Below are positions 12,901 through 23,875 of a stretch of DNA of 64,000 nucleotides, one piece after another; position 1 is the stretch's first letter; every line of letters begins with the position of its first letter. This stretch comes from Mesocentrotus franciscanus. Taxonomy: Eukaryota; Echinodermata; Echinoidea; Camarodonta; Strongylocentrotidae. The position numbers and the translations under genes are program-made. The stretch is from contig CP137680.1 of assembly GCA_037976565.1 (NCBI GenBank), positions 21,573,533-21,637,532 on the forward strand, given 5' to 3'. The notes beneath the pieces are model-generated. The model saw only the letters and a program-made list of their open reading frames with translations, did not search any database and was not told the DNA's origin.

Positions 12901-13894
12901 GGAAGTGCATTTTCTCCTCTGTTGTTTTTGTATTACTATCACTTTCCTTAATCCTAGAATGTTCTACCATCACAGAATTTTCCTTTTATCTCTAGTACTT
13001 GGACAAGTCTTTGCTTGCTCTCTCAGATGAAGTATATTGCAATTTTGCTCATGATTCTCTACCCTCTTTGAACTCTCTTTTCTGTTGCCATCTAAGTGCT
13101 TGTTTCTTGACACAACCATTGTCCTATTACCTACTCTGCTGTCATGTCGCTCTGTTGCAGCATTACTTGCTTCATTTTGAGATTTCAATGTAACTCTATC
13201 ATGTTCTGGCTTTTTCCCCAGATGTGCAAAGAAGTTTCTTGAAGCATTTTTCAGTGGTTTCATTTTTGACAAGAGATTGAAAGAAGTTGAACAGGTCTTT
13301 TGGTAAGCTCTGCCTCAGACTCCTCTCTCTTTCTAATCCTTGGATCTCGTGATGGAACTTTTCGGACACGCTGAGGTGTAAGATGTTCATCATCGCTTTT
13401 GCCAGAACCGTTGGTGATGGAATCTACCCGGGATACGTTTTCATCAACGTTTTCATCAACCTTCTCTTTAGCATTCGGAGCTGAAAAGAGTGACCAGAGG
13501 CTTCTTTGATCTGGACTTTTCTTCTCACTGCTGGCGCCATTTTCGACATTCCCAGATTCGCTGCTCATGTCACTGTTCAAGGCTGCAGCTTCTGGTGTAC
13601 TCTCCTTGTCCTTGGTGATGACCATTGGAGTGAGAAGCTCGTCCTTGGTGCCCTGACGCACTCTTGCGCTCAGAGACCATCCAGAGCGCTTCCATGTTGT
13701 TGGTGATGCCTTCACTGGGACATGGTTGGCATTGGACTCCTGTTTTAAGGCTTGTCTCATTCTCAGCTGCTCCTGGTGGGCTACACTCGGCCTCCCACTG
13801 TAGGTTGACTTCCTCGCATTGCTCTTGATCTTTATAGATTCCATGATGTTGTCCGCTGTTTGCTGTTGTCCAAGAGACCATGCTGCACAGAGGA
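793..13894 (-). CDS. MGA: MGA-like MAX-network bHLH transcription factor, 3' end off window
   Basis: In vertebrates MGA dimerises with MAX at E-boxes and works in the nuclear PRC1.6 repressor complex. Exons seen, 5' to 3': 13894-5008 (donor GTGAGT after ...KSSV), 3171-3133, 918-793; the rest lies left of position 1. The first clear in-frame Met is at 13844 (MESIKIKSNARKSTYSG), but the frame is open up to the TATGCAG acceptor at 13895, so upstream coding exons are possible. The large exon is Ser/Lys/Glu-rich and largely disordered. It holds a Lys tract (about 10150-10200, likely nuclear signal), the Cys-rich MGA domain (9470-9696), a 2x73-residue repeat and a 3x51-residue Ser-Pro repeat. A more ordered-looking segment (KTFYMDIKDEFMCIMML onward) lies near 7620-7870. 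The frame breaks near 13265, 12980, 12790, 12140, 10046 and 8192. Each break is repaired by one base, mostly in an A run, and long open frames continue on both sides. MGA is recognised from the Cys domain plus bHLH; no T-box was found. Confidence 0.8.
919..3132 (-). other. MGA: MGA intron, with a 529-bp TTAA element
   Basis: AT-rich intron with no further convincing exon. It contains the TTAA-flanked element at 1299-1827. The segment 2820-3010 (ending near GGAGTGGACTTGCCAT before TTAA) resembles the CCDC22 intron repeats at 48.4-49.8 kb and 52.8-53.4 kb. Confidence 0.5.
1299..1827. mobile_element. TTAA-flanked non-autonomous DNA transposon, copy 1
   Basis: The ends are AGGTACTATGTCCC and its near-perfect inverse GGGACATAGTATCT, directly flanked by TTAA at 1295-1298 and 1828-1831. 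The interior is strongly similar over its whole length to 16230-16766. A 79-codon open stretch inside shows no transposase motif. The TTAA target duplication fits piggyBac or Kolobok superfamilies, and the sequence does not decide between them. Confidence 0.8.
3133..3171 (-). CDS. MGA: acidic 13-codon micro-exon of MGA-like gene
   Basis: On the minus strand a 39-nt segment encoding EEEKDEEKAYGPN lies between a TTTTATGTACAG acceptor and a GTAAGT donor. It is phase 0 at both ends, so it joins the big exon (…KSSV) to the bHLH exon (STHNLL…) in frame. An acidic stretch just before the basic region is expected for this class of bHLH protein. The call rests on splice signals and phase only. It could be alternatively spliced. 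Confidence 0.6.
3231..3531. mobile_element. 301-bp inverted-repeat miniature element
   Basis: About 76 bp starting GGGTGGTATTCTCGAAAGCG at 3231 recur as the reverse complement ending at 3531, with an AT-rich middle of about 150 bp. It has the structure of a MITE. No clear target duplication was recognised. Confidence 0.7.
4173..4466 (+). mobile_element. palindromic CAGGGGGGTG family, copy A
   Basis: Long inverted termini, beginning CAGGGGGGTGTTTCACAAAG and ending with the complementary sequence, enclose an AT-rich core. Six copies of this about 290-bp family are in the window. This one lies in the MGA intron between the big exon and the micro-exon. The copy is full-length and close to the family consensus. 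Confidence 0.8.
5429..5887 (-). repeat. MGA: three 153-bp in-frame tandem units (Ser-Pro repeat of MGA)
   Basis: Three head-to-tail units of exactly 153 bp (starts near 5429, 5582, 5735). On the minus strand each encodes 51 residues of the form TSPICxSPVCPSPICMSP followed by SEVLSENTQDKSPTPVKD. The period is a multiple of three, so the frame is kept. Each unit supplies about six Ser/Thr-Pro sites, candidate targets of proline-directed kinases. Units differ at only a few positions, which indicates recent expansion. Confidence 0.9.
8291..8728 (-). repeat. MGA: two 219-bp in-frame tandem units of MGA
   Basis: Positions 8291-8509 and 8510-8728 are near-identical 219-bp direct repeats. On the minus strand they encode two 73-residue blocks, each starting near EDGLKLPTEQIGSSVSS and including RPVLPVQ, SSGI and LKPGVVATTS. 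Low divergence implies a recent duplication; the unit length keeps the frame. Confidence 0.9.
9470..9696 (-). other. MGA: Cys-rich MGA conserved domain
   Basis: The minus strand encodes CEEYCRLGCICSSLDK, then HCRKVDCMFDCICKK, then RIRRPPTHARDMLFYDD and TYKFWKV. The CxxYCRLGCxCxSL … HCxxxxCMFxCxC spacing is the signature of the conserved domain of MGA proteins (the DUF4801/MGA_dom family). It lies at roughly residue 1400 of the exon. This is the main evidence for the gene's identity together with the bHLH exon. Confidence 0.85.
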
Positions 13895-14739
13895 CTGCAT
13901 AAAAATGAAATAAATAAAGCATTTAAACAAATAATGCAAATGGGTGATTCTGTGTAATGTATCCATGATTGAAAAACCTCTTGATGTGACTACATGTATG
14001 ACTAATGGTAGTGATACCAAAGAGCACCATCATTCCATGGTCATTTCATGGAATTCTTCACTTTTTTTGGATGAAATATGTGGGAGAAAAAAGTACATGT
14101 CGCATGTAGGACACATTGCATGATATAGCCCCAAAACTTGGAAGTAGATGTATAATAATAATACTTGAGTCATAGAGCACCTTTACCTAAGATACAAAAC
14201 TCAAAAACCAGAAATACTTCAAAAGAAAGAAAGAAAGAAAGAGAACATTATCATACCAAGGTTACATTACAGACACGGCTCTTTTAACCTAGTCTAAATC
14301 AGGACTGAACTATGAACTCAGTATTCCATATAAATGAGCTCTAACAAAACTCCATAGGAACACTTCTATGCAAAATATTGACTGTAATTATGTTTATTAA
14401 CATCTTTAAATTTGAAACACAATCTGCCATCAAATCATCAGATTCTGAACTGTTCTTATTTTAAACTGATTGCACTTTAAAGTTACACCCAATGCACAAA
14501 GAAAACACTTACAATGTATTTAATTTTACCAAAATGTAAGCTACCCGGTAATGTTTTCTTTATAACACAGCATGATTGCTGATTCTACATGGACATGTAC
14601 ATTTCAAATGTACATTATTATGGTGCCCTCAATTGGGATTCACCCTCAGACCAAAAATGAGAAGAGCAGTTTCTAAATGACCCATTTTGGTAACTACTGT
14701 TTCTGTTATGAATACACAGAGACCATTTTAAATACACAG

Positions 14740-15370
14740 GGTGGTCCATAAGGGGTTTAAACATGTAAAAGCAACAGGTTTTACTTTTTTTTTTACAGGA
14801 TTGAAAATTAGCTCTATACATGTTTGAATTTTGATTGTAAATTAAGGTTTGAAAATCAGCTCCATGTTTCAATTTTGAGTGTACAGGTTTGAAAGGTTTT
14901 GTTACAGGTTCAGTGTCAGGTTTGAGTGTAAATTATTGAGTGTACAGGTTTGAGTGTACAGGTTTGAGTGTACAGGTTTGAGTGTACAGGTTTGAGTGTA
15001 CAGGTTTGAGTGTACAGGTTTGAGTGTACAGGTTTGAGTGTACAGGTTTTGTAAAGGTTTGAGTGTCATTGAAACATGTACTAAAGGTTTGAGTGTACAG
15101 GTTTGAGTGTACAGGTTTGAGTGTACAGGTTTGAGTGTACAGGTTTGAAAATTTGTTCATGTTCATTCTCATCTGAAATTATTTATGAAGTATTACTCAT
15201 AAAATGTGTTTGAAATTGCTTTCAACTATGGCTCAGATTGCACCAGAGTGCAACTAAGAACCTTACAGCCCTTAATCAGGCCTCGAGGAACCTTTGTGCT
15301 TTGCATTCATCAGTTTATATTCCTTCCATGTTCCAATTTTACGAGTTTAAATTTATGCTTGGGGACCATC
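14740..15370 (+). repeat. dispersed repeat related to 36220-36750
   Basis: Blocks such as the phrase around AACAGGTTT, the segment around TGTTCATTCTCATC and the segment after GGCTCAGATTGC recur in order at 36.2-36.75 kb. This copy differs by a long internal expansion of a 14-bp unit. Superfamily not recognised. Confidence 0.6.
14877..15148 (+). repeat. 14-bp minisatellite, unit CAGGTTTGAGTGTA
   Basis: About fifteen mostly perfect tandem copies of CAGGTTTGAGTGTA, interrupted once near 15045-15085 by variant units. The apparent minus-strand open frame here is a by-product of the repeat. Confidence 0.95.
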
Positions 15371-16046
15371 CTAGAAACATGCATCTTGTTCACAAACTAA
15401 GGACTCATATACCCGCCCCCCCCCACCCACTCAGTGTTATTTAGGGTACGCGTATGCATGTTCCCTCCCTTTGAAAGCATCCCCCTAAGTCCGTGTATGT
15501 AAAGTCAATACGGGCCAATTTTTTGTGTACAACGAGTCAGACTTTGTTGCGTGAAAAGTACCCCTTTATCAGAGATTTTGGGAACATAAATGCGGTCCCT
15601 CTGTTCCCGGAGTGGAGGGGGCGGGCTCATATACTGAAGATATATAGATAAAAAAAGGCAATCTACTGTATAGAGTATTGACAGAAGGTAAATTCTCAGA
15701 GAACCAAGATTATATATAAATGATATCTGCTGAAGAATGTTGATATAGGATAATATTCAATGGTGAGTACCGTAATGAGTAATGAAAGATAAAAAAAATC
15801 AAGCAGATCGAGTGTCCACATGATGATTATGATGTAGGATATGTATTATTATGTACAAATTGAGAGTTGTGCTTTTCTACAAATTGTGATTTCCAGCAAA
15901 TTTTCTTATTTTTCGGCTCTACACCAACCCCTCTACTGCAAGATAAACAACACAGGATTAGCTAGAGTCATATTCCTTCAAATGCCCCCCCCCCAAAAAA
16001 AAAATTGTCCTTTAGACTGAATGTCGAAGGTGAACACGATACTTAC

Positions 16047-16124
16047 CACACAGAAATATGTCTATTTATCTATCCCATTAATGTATGTCACTTCACAACT
16101 TCACATCCACAGACGTAATGTTAT
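16047..16124 (-). other. candidate non-coding upstream exon of MGA-like gene
   Basis: On the minus strand a (TC)n tract ending CTCCAG at 16125-16127 is followed by 78 nt and a strong GTAAGT donor (16041-16046). All three frames contain stops, so if used it would be a 5' UTR exon. The call rests only on splice-site quality. Confidence 0.25.
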
Positions 16125-16127
16125 CTG

Positions 16128-16188
<61 letters not shown>
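16128..16188 (+). repeat. (GA)n microsatellite
   Basis: Nearly pure GA dinucleotide run of about 60 bp with one A insertion. On the minus strand it is a TC pyrimidine tract. Confidence 0.95.
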
Positions 16189-16190
<2 letters not shown>

Positions 16191-16229
16191 GTTAAAAAAA
16201 TCATCACCATTTTGCAAAACCTTGTTTAA

Positions 16230-16766
16230 AGGTACTATGTCCCATTTGCAGGCCAAAAACAATGAAAAGGTTAAATTCCAACGGCATTTGAAAGACAATA
16301 CTAATTTAGAACTTCCCTATAAAAAGGGGCTTGAAAATGTCTTTATGTGGGAAAATAACGACTATTAGTTGTCGAATCGACTGAGGAGCTAATGTAAAGA
16401 GCCAGTAAGTAATAGTCTGATTTTTCAGACCATTGTACCGAATGGTCGTTTTATGCTGCGCAAAGGTTCAATCAGTTTAATTTTGGCCATTACAAGAAGT
16501 GGGTTATTGATGTAGACAAATGCTCATGTACCCTTTACAGCTCATTTTATTCATGTTATTACCAAAGATGAAAAAAGCCAGTCAGTCACTCAATAGTGTC
16601 TGACAGTGAAGTCTAGCAAGTAAACGGGTTTCCTTACATAATTTGAATATTAGGACACTGCTAACGTTTAAATTTCACAGATACATGTAGGACAAACATG
16701 ACATATTCATAATTCCTGCAAAGTTCTACAGAATTTGATGTTGGCTGCAAAAGGGACATAGTATCT
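16230..16766. mobile_element. TTAA-flanked non-autonomous DNA transposon, copy 2
   Basis: Full-length copy of the same family as 1299-1827, with the same AGGTACTATGTCCC-type ends and TTAA at both junctions (16226-16229, 16767-16770). Differences are small indels, one of them an 8-bp block containing ACATGTAG. Confidence 0.8.
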
Positions 16767-17882
16767 TTAACAATATAACAAGATCACACACTTCTTTTCA
16801 ATTTCTTTCAAATGAAACTCGCAATCTTTTTTTTATCTACAATCATACCTTACAGTAGTACCTATGTAGGCTAAGTATGTATGTGTCACGTATGACATGT
16901 GTCTTTTTTACATATATTTCATCAAAAAATGATGAATCTCTCGGTGTGACCATTAACAAAAAAAGTGAATTATGATTCTAGTACCCCTATCATTTGTCAT
17001 AGTCATATCAAGAGTTTTTTCGTTCATGGATGAAATACAGTATGTGGATAAATGTCATATATATGTCGTGGTCACAAAATAAAATGCCGTTTTGTTAGCC
17101 CATGGAATTTGTTGTACATAACTTCTGATAAAGAAATCACCAAGTCAAAGTTAATTGTTGTGGCCAGTTTGAGAAAAATTGGTAAGGGTACCTACAGTTT
17201 ACAGGTTTGTGTGCATGAAATTAATAGCGGTGTGCACTGTCAACACCTGGTAATGACGGAAAACAAATTCAGAATTAAACAAAAACTTACACTGTCACTA
17301 CAAATAAATGTCTGCCAAACAATTTTCATGGAAAATATATACTATGTGAGTAATCAGCTAAAGAGAAAATTAAAACTAGAAAAAAAATGGACTCCACGCA
17401 GTCAAAACTATGCCTCCCCCTGTAATACCAAGTTTCACTATGATAGCATAATTCGTTCTCAATTTCGCATTCACAAGATATCTTAGCACATCTAAATTGA
17501 CCTGTGACCTCTTGACCCCAAAATGTAATCAGGTAACCTTTACATGGTCATACATACTCTCACCAAGTTTAAGACGGACAGACAACCCGAAAACATAATG
17601 CCTCTGGTACTCACTACGTGTGGCGGAGGTATAAAAATAAATAATAATAATCTTAACACAGGTGCATATATAGGCCTACATACTGTACGTGAATTGTAGG
17701 CTTTTTTGTGAATGTGATTTCCAACCAATTTTGTGCTTATTTTGCTTGGATCTACTGCAGGGCAAATGACTTGGAACTGATTTTTGCCATTTTCTTTCAA
17801 AATTTAATGCTATTAAAAATAATTACTAAAACACAAAATTAACTAAAAAAAAAGCAATCTGTATTGCCGCGCAATGCGAATG

Positions 17883-19762
17883 TATCCCCCGGCAGTGGCA
17901 GCGATTTTGTGTCGTCCTAATGTTCGAAGGAGGGACAAAGATCCCCTCCCCTCCCGAAACAAAAGGATGATGTAGAGATCGCCACTAGTGGCTCGGACTA
18001 TTGTCAAGACTAGGATAGAGCAGCATCACCAAACCAATATGTGTGTAGATTAGAGTATAATGCATCTCTGTAGAAAATTTGAAAGAAATCTTTTAAGAAA
18101 TGTAGCAGTTAGAGCGCAGAAAAGACAGCCACCAAAATATGACCTTTGACCCTATAACAGACGGAACACAGGTGGCAGCATCACCAAACACTAAAGATGT
18201 GTACATTTTACTAAGACACACCTCCATACAACATTTAAAAGAAATCCGTCAAGAAATGTGGCAGTTAGAGCGCATAAAAGACATATGACCTTTGACCATA
18301 TAAAAGACGGAACAATGAGGGCAGCATCGCCCAAAAGTGTAGATGTGTAGATTGTACCAAGATACATCTCCTTTCAAAATTTGAAAGAAATTCATCATGA
18401 AATATGACCTGCAGAGCGCACACTAGACACCCACCAAAATATGACCTTTGACCCTATAACAGACGGAACACAGGTGGCAGCATCACCAAACACTAAAGAT
18501 GTGTACATTGTACTAAGACACACCTCCATACAACATTTGAAAGAAATCCATCAAGAAATGTGGCAGTTAGAGCGCATAAAAGACATATGACCCTTTGACC
18601 ATATAAAAGACAGAACAATGAGGGCAGCATCGCCCAAAAGTGTAGATGTGTAGATTTTACCAACATACACTTCCATACTCAATTTGAAAGAAATCTGTTA
18701 AGAAATGATGTAGTTAGACCACACACTAGAGTGCACACAAGATATCTATCAAAATATGACCTTTGACACTATAAAAGACGGAACACTGGAGGCAGCATCA
18801 GCAAAATCTATAGGCCTGTAGATCGTACCAAGATACACCTCCATACAACATTTGAAAGAAATCTGTCAAGAAATGTGGCAGTTAGAGCGCATAAAAGACA
18901 TATGACCTTTGACCATATAAAAGACGGAACAATGAGGGCAGCATCGCCCAAAAGTGTAGATGTGTAGATTTTACCAACATACACTTCCATACTCAATTTG
19001 AAAGAAATCTGTTAAGAAATGATGTAGTTAGACCACACACTAGAGTGCACACAAGATATCTATCAAAATATGACCTTTGACACTATAAAAGACGGAACAC
19101 TGGAGGCAGCATCAGCAAAATCTATAGGCCTGTAGATCGTACCAAGATACACCTTCGTTCAAAATTTGAACAAAATCCCTTGAGAAATGTGGCCTATAAA
19201 ACGCATACAAACCATCCACAAAAATATGGGCTTTTACCCTATAGAAGACGGAACAATGGGGGCAGCATCACCAAAAGTAATAGGTGTGTAGATTATACCA
19301 AGATACACCTCCATACAAAATTTGAAAGAAATCCGTCAAGAAATGATGCAGTTAGACTGCACATAAGACATCTATCAAAATATGACCTTTGACCCTATAA
19401 AAGACGGAACACTAGAGGCAGCATCACCAAAATCTATAGGCTTCTAGATCATACCAAGATACACCTTCGTTCAAATTTTGAACAAAATCCCTTGAGAAAT
19501 GTGGCCTATGGAGCGCACACAAACCATCCACAAAAATATGGCCTTTTACCCTATAGAAGACGGAACAATGGGGGCAGCATCACCAAAAGTTATAGGTGTG
19601 TAGATTATTCCAAGATACACCTCCATACAAAATTTTGTTTTAATCCGTCAAGGAATGTGGCAGTTAGAGCGCACACAAGAATATGACGTGGCGGCGGACA
19701 CGGCGGCGGACGCGTAACGCTGCTGAATCCAAAGTACCCCACCGGCATACTGCCGGGGGATA
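17883..19762 (+). mobile_element. TA-flanked element with satellite body, copy 1
   Basis: The ends are TATCCCCCGGCAGT and ACTGCCGGGGGATA, an inverted pair inside TA dinucleotides. Between them lie about ten tandem units of roughly 150-170 bp, each with a phrase such as AAAATATGACCTTTGACC, a GACGGAACA box and GGCAGCATCACC. A higher-order block is repeated almost exactly near 18645-18845 and 18945-19150. The right end has a GGCGGCGGA triplet run. The flanking phrase GCAATCTGTATTGCC, left of the terminal repeat, is shared with copy 2 at 46.5 kb, so the true boundary may extend to about 17854. No transposase is seen. Confidence 0.75.
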
Positions 19763-19888
19763 CAATTACAATGTTGCATTAATGCATGCATTATCATACC
19801 ATTGTGATTATGAGAGGCAGTGAGAGTTCAATGCAGACCATAACAACAATTACATTTTTCCTCTCTTTAAAATTAGAAACAATTATAT

Positions 19889-20908
19889 ACCTCACTTTAG
19901 AAATCTAGCCATCTGATTGGTCGAAATTGGAGTCGTGATTTCAAGCCATGCCCCACTCACAGGGCATAGCAATAGCCCACAGGGCCTAGTTAAAAGTTTC
20001 TACCCTCTGCCTCATTATCCTGCGATTCCCATTGGTTTACTGCGATCCCCATTGGTTTGCGTGTTAAAATTGTCTACGTGCGAGCACGGACGCCATATAC
20101 AGAGCTCTTTGTCTGCGATTCCCAAATGATTGAAACTTTCACTCGAAGATTAACAGACAGTGTTTCAGATTTTCTGTGATGTTTTAACAAATTTTTACTC
20201 ACTAAAAGGCTAAGGTAAGAATTCTTGGTAGATTTTTGTTTTAATTCGGCATATAACAGCGTGTCCACACACAAAACAATTTATCCCGAAACTCTATAAC
20301 GATACGTCGTATAAAGAATCATCGTATAAATTCCAGGGTGTCCACACACAGAAGAAAGTAATCCCAAAACTCTACAGCGAAATGTCGTATAGGTGCGCAG
20401 TTTGCTACTGCGGTCATGAAATGGAAGCAGAAATGAGAGGTCAGGTCTCCTTTCGCTCGCGATCCGACGTTAAGCCCCGCCCAGTTAGACTACACTGTAG
20501 TTCCGTCCACACACAAAATTTCCGTGATTAAGCGTGATTAGTTATTGAGTTCTAGTTCGAAACGATGCCCAAACCTGCGTTTCGTTATACGACGTTTCGT
20601 TATACGACGTATCGTTAGTAAGCGTCCACACACACAATTTCATCATATAACTATCGCGAAACGGTATAACTAATCACGCCTAATCACGGAAAATGTTGTG
20701 TGTGGACAGGGGGCAAAAGTCATATCGACTGCTTTAATACTCGAGGACTAGCTGTTTCTATACTGGCTCGCGGGATAGTTGAATCCCCTGCTATCACCCC
20801 TCAGCGCCGCCCACCCAGGCGCGCCTCGGGGTGATAGCAGGGGATTCAACTATCCCTTGAGCGTATAGAAACAGCTAGTCCTCTCGTAGCAGTCGATATA
20901 ACTATACT
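19889..20908 (+). mobile_element. interspersed element with fold-back 3' part, carrying a nested insertion
   Basis: The sequence from CTCACTTTAGAAATCTAGCC to GCAGTCGATATAACTATAC matches 24923-25408 in order. Its 3' part (about 20715-20908) is a hairpin: a block containing GGACTAGCTGTTTCTATAC and GAATCCCCTGCTATCACC is followed by its reverse complement. The shorter copy at 25 kb lacks the 20257-20713 insertion. Confidence 0.65.
20257..20713. mobile_element. nested miniature element with GTGTCCACACACAAAA ends
   Basis: Inserted in the 19889-20908 element. The ends GTGTCCACACACAAAA and TTGTGTGTGGACA are inverted relative to each other, and similar phrases recur inside. The empty site is visible at about 25296-25300. 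Confidence 0.65.
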
Positions 20909-20913
20909 ATAAT

Positions 20914-21343
20914 TGGTATAAAGAAAGCCTTTTACAAATAGGTACACATTCATCTTATCAACACTATGTGCAGATATGTTTCAAATTAAAAACAAACATT
21001 GACTGACTGCTCTACGCTGAACTATGCCCCATGTACACATATACTTTATAAAGCCATAAGCCTCGACCTACATGTACAGTATAGTAGTATACGAGAGATC
21101 ACCAGAGATAAAATAAATTCCCGATGAATGAACCACATGGTAATCAACATTTCTAATCATACTGCAAATGTATACAATATAAACTATATATACATGTAGA
21201 TACATGTCATCTGCATGACCATCAAAAACTGAGGAATATTGTTTTGACTTAACGTAAACGAGTCAGTTCCAGTAAATCATCAAAATATAGGAATGAAACT
21301 TGATTAACAAGTTCCTATTTCGTTTTGAACATTTATTAAAGAG
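20914..21343. other. intergenic, nothing recognised
   Basis: AT-rich sequence with TACATGTA-type motifs. No exon, RNA gene or clear repeat boundary was recognised. Confidence 0.4.
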
Positions 21344-21600
21344 AAGGTTGAGTTCTGGTCATGCGATTGCATTGTGAAAGAAACGGTGTGGAATCGGTCA
21401 GAAAAGGTTGATCATAAAGCATATAAGCTTGGTGTGTACTGCAAGGTTCTGGAATCATCAAATAATAAGAAATTTGGCCCAGTCTTGGTAAAGTTAAAAC
21501 CACTGTACACAGAAAGATGTATATGGGACTACACAAGCATGTGGCATAAAAATCTGTCCTGATTTGTATGCTGTTACATGCCATATTTAGAATATGAAGG
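21344..21600 (+). repeat. dispersed repeat, forward copy of an inverted pair
   Basis: Starts at AAGGTTGAGTTCTGGTCATG and matches the reverse complement of 23876-24145. It contains GAAACGGTGTGGAATCGGTC and a shared ending ATGCCATATTTAGAATAT. Small indels break any common reading frame, so it is not treated as coding. Confidence 0.65.
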
Positions 21601-23310
21601 CATTTGAAGAGCCATGCTTTTCAGGGAACATTTTTTATCTGATATATGTTCTTCCACACTTGCATAAGAACAATGATAACCCTCACAAATTATTTTTCAC
21701 CTCTTCCCAGAACTTAACGTTCTCTTTAAACTAAAACATTTTTATATTCAAACCAAATTTTCTGTGGAAGTTGAGACATTACTAATTTACTATAATATGC
21801 CCTAGCGCATTGAGCAAGTACATGCATTTGTCCGCAAGGAAACCAACATTAGAAAATTGAGGTGATCTGACATCCTCTGGCAAAAATTGCTCTGGGCTTT
21901 ACTTCGTCCAAACTGTATAATGCTACATGTTAGGATTGAGATCGATCGAGTTTACAGTTTGGGTAAGGGAATGGATAGTGCTGGATCAAGGCTTCATTTA
22001 TTATTTATTATGACCTACATGTAGAAGGGAGTGCAGCCAAAGCATGTGCTGTACAATAAAAGCATTCTATAAAAGTACCCTTCCCGGATGACCAAATATA
22101 GTACACAACAGTTAAACAAGTTAACAAAACAAAACAAAGAAATAAAGCACTAAAATACATGTTACTAAAGTGCACGTCAGTATGACTCATCAGTAATGAC
22201 AGTCACTCAGAGATTCAATCTTGAGCAGTCACATTCCAACGCATACATGTAATCAAATTAGAACATTTTATACAACACCTACGTGGATCCTTGTCATGAT
22301 GTTTGTCCTAATATACCTAGCAAGTAGCAACAATTAATGTATGCAATTCTGACTATTGAAAAGCAATTGTTCATAACAGGTGAATTGAAATGATTATAAC
22401 AATTAAGGCACTTAGCAAAGATTACATTACGAAAATGGTTTATCAATATGTCAATGCAATTCTTATTTTGCTAAATTGTCATTACTTTTTTTAACAGGCA
22501 TCAACAAAGACATGTATTAAATTCTATAGTCCTTTAGATGTAGGCCTACATTGCTACAAGTGCAAATACAGGCAAAAAAAAAAATCAACAATCATTAAAA
22601 AAATTAATTAGTTAAAACCATATTTCTTATTTGGTCAACCAAATTTAGAATATCAGCTGACCTGCAGGATGACCAAAAACAAAGTGGATTGCTGCCAATT
22701 TGAATCTTGTACATAGCTTTTCAATTGTTCGCAATAGACTGTGCACACTACCAGCCCTTACGTACAATGTACGCTACACACACAATGCTAAATTTGCTTG
22801 TACATGTACTGTACATGGTAAAATTTTTCCCTAAACATGTTAGTTGACTGTCATGTATTTACTTCCTTACCTCCCTTGCTATTTACATGTAGAAAAATGC
22901 ATTACTGATCTAAAAAACAAACAGACATGCATGTATTTCAGTTTATTCTCATTTTAATCACATCTATCGAGCCAAATTTGCCAAAGGTCCCCCCTCCCCA
23001 ACCCTACAAAGGCCTACATGTACATGTACATGCGCATATCCATTTATTGCTGTCAATTGTCAATTGCATGTACATGTACAGTACATGCAAGTGTGCATAC
23101 AGAAAACCACATGTATATAGGCCTAGTATATATAATGTACACATGATAACGTACCTTTTTTTTTTACAGCTATAGAGTCCACTGTACACGCACACATACA
23201 TGCAGTACTCTGTGCATCAAAACAGGATGCAATGCATAGATGCCTGCATGTCCCGAATTCCACGGATCATTTATTGGCTGATGTTACAATTACATACATT
23301 CACCGTATCA
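21601..23310. other. intergenic, nothing recognised
   Basis: AT-rich, with many TACATGTAC-like motifs and short hairpins but no supportable gene or bounded element. Confidence 0.4.
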
Positions 23311-23590
23311 GGACAATTACCACCTGGAAAATCACCCCCAAAAAAAACTAACCCAAGGACAATAACCCCCCAGAAAATCACCCCCCTCCCCGAGGACAAC
23401 CACCCCCTAGGACAATTACCCCCATGGACAATTACCCCCTACCCCTGAAAATACCCCCCTAGGACAACCAAGGACAACCACCCGGGGGACAATTACATGA
23501 TAACGTACCTGAAAATAAGTTGGTTTCAATAAAAAAGATTTTTAAAATTTTTTGTTGTTGGGGTAATTGTCCATGGAGTAATTTTGCGGG
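23311..23590 (+). repeat. degenerate GGACAATTACCCCC minisatellite
   Basis: About ten imperfect units of the type GGACAATTACCCCC or GAAAATCACCCCC. Antisense-like remnants (GGGGTAATTGTCCATGG) lie at 23560-23600. Confidence 0.8.
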
Positions 23591-23875
23591 GGTAATTATT
23601 TATTTATTTAATTCTTATAAACGCCTGATCTGCAAGACTGCGTAAAAATGGTTTTATTTAATTTTTTATTTGTTTCAATTTTGAATATTTCAATTTAAAA
23701 CGACTTAAATTTCTATTCCTTAAATTCCATTCTAAATGACTGATGTGGAAGACTAGTCAACGCACCCTTTCGAGAAAAGCACCCCGGTTCTGCCAAAGGG
23801 TGCGTTGAGAACGGTCGCCTTCAATTTAACATAACATGACGCGACGCGACGCTACCCGACCTTCGAATAAGCCCT

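Larger units (their letters stand above)
13895..16046. other. non-coding region upstream of MGA big exon
   Basis: No convincing exon was found. It holds a (GAAA)n stretch near 14222-14240 and the minisatellite-bearing dispersed repeat at 14740-15370. It may be an intron of the MGA-like gene if upstream exons exist. Confidence 0.4.

Noticed and set aside
14933..15172. 79-codon minus-strand frame with TCTLKPVHSNLY repeats
   Set aside because: Direct translation of the 14-bp minisatellite.
18808..19686. Repeated 62-70-codon frames such as those starting MRNVAYKTH
   Set aside because: Translations of the satellite units; the same peptides reappear on the other strand at 45-46 kb with the inverted copy.
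18000..19700. CRISPR-like array
   Set aside because: Units are 150-170 bp without unique spacers, in an animal genome.
21374..21562. 62-codon frame beginning MKETVWNRSEKVDH
   Set aside because: Its inverted partner at 23.9-24.1 kb shifts frame after about 18 residues, so the similarity is at DNA level in a repeat.
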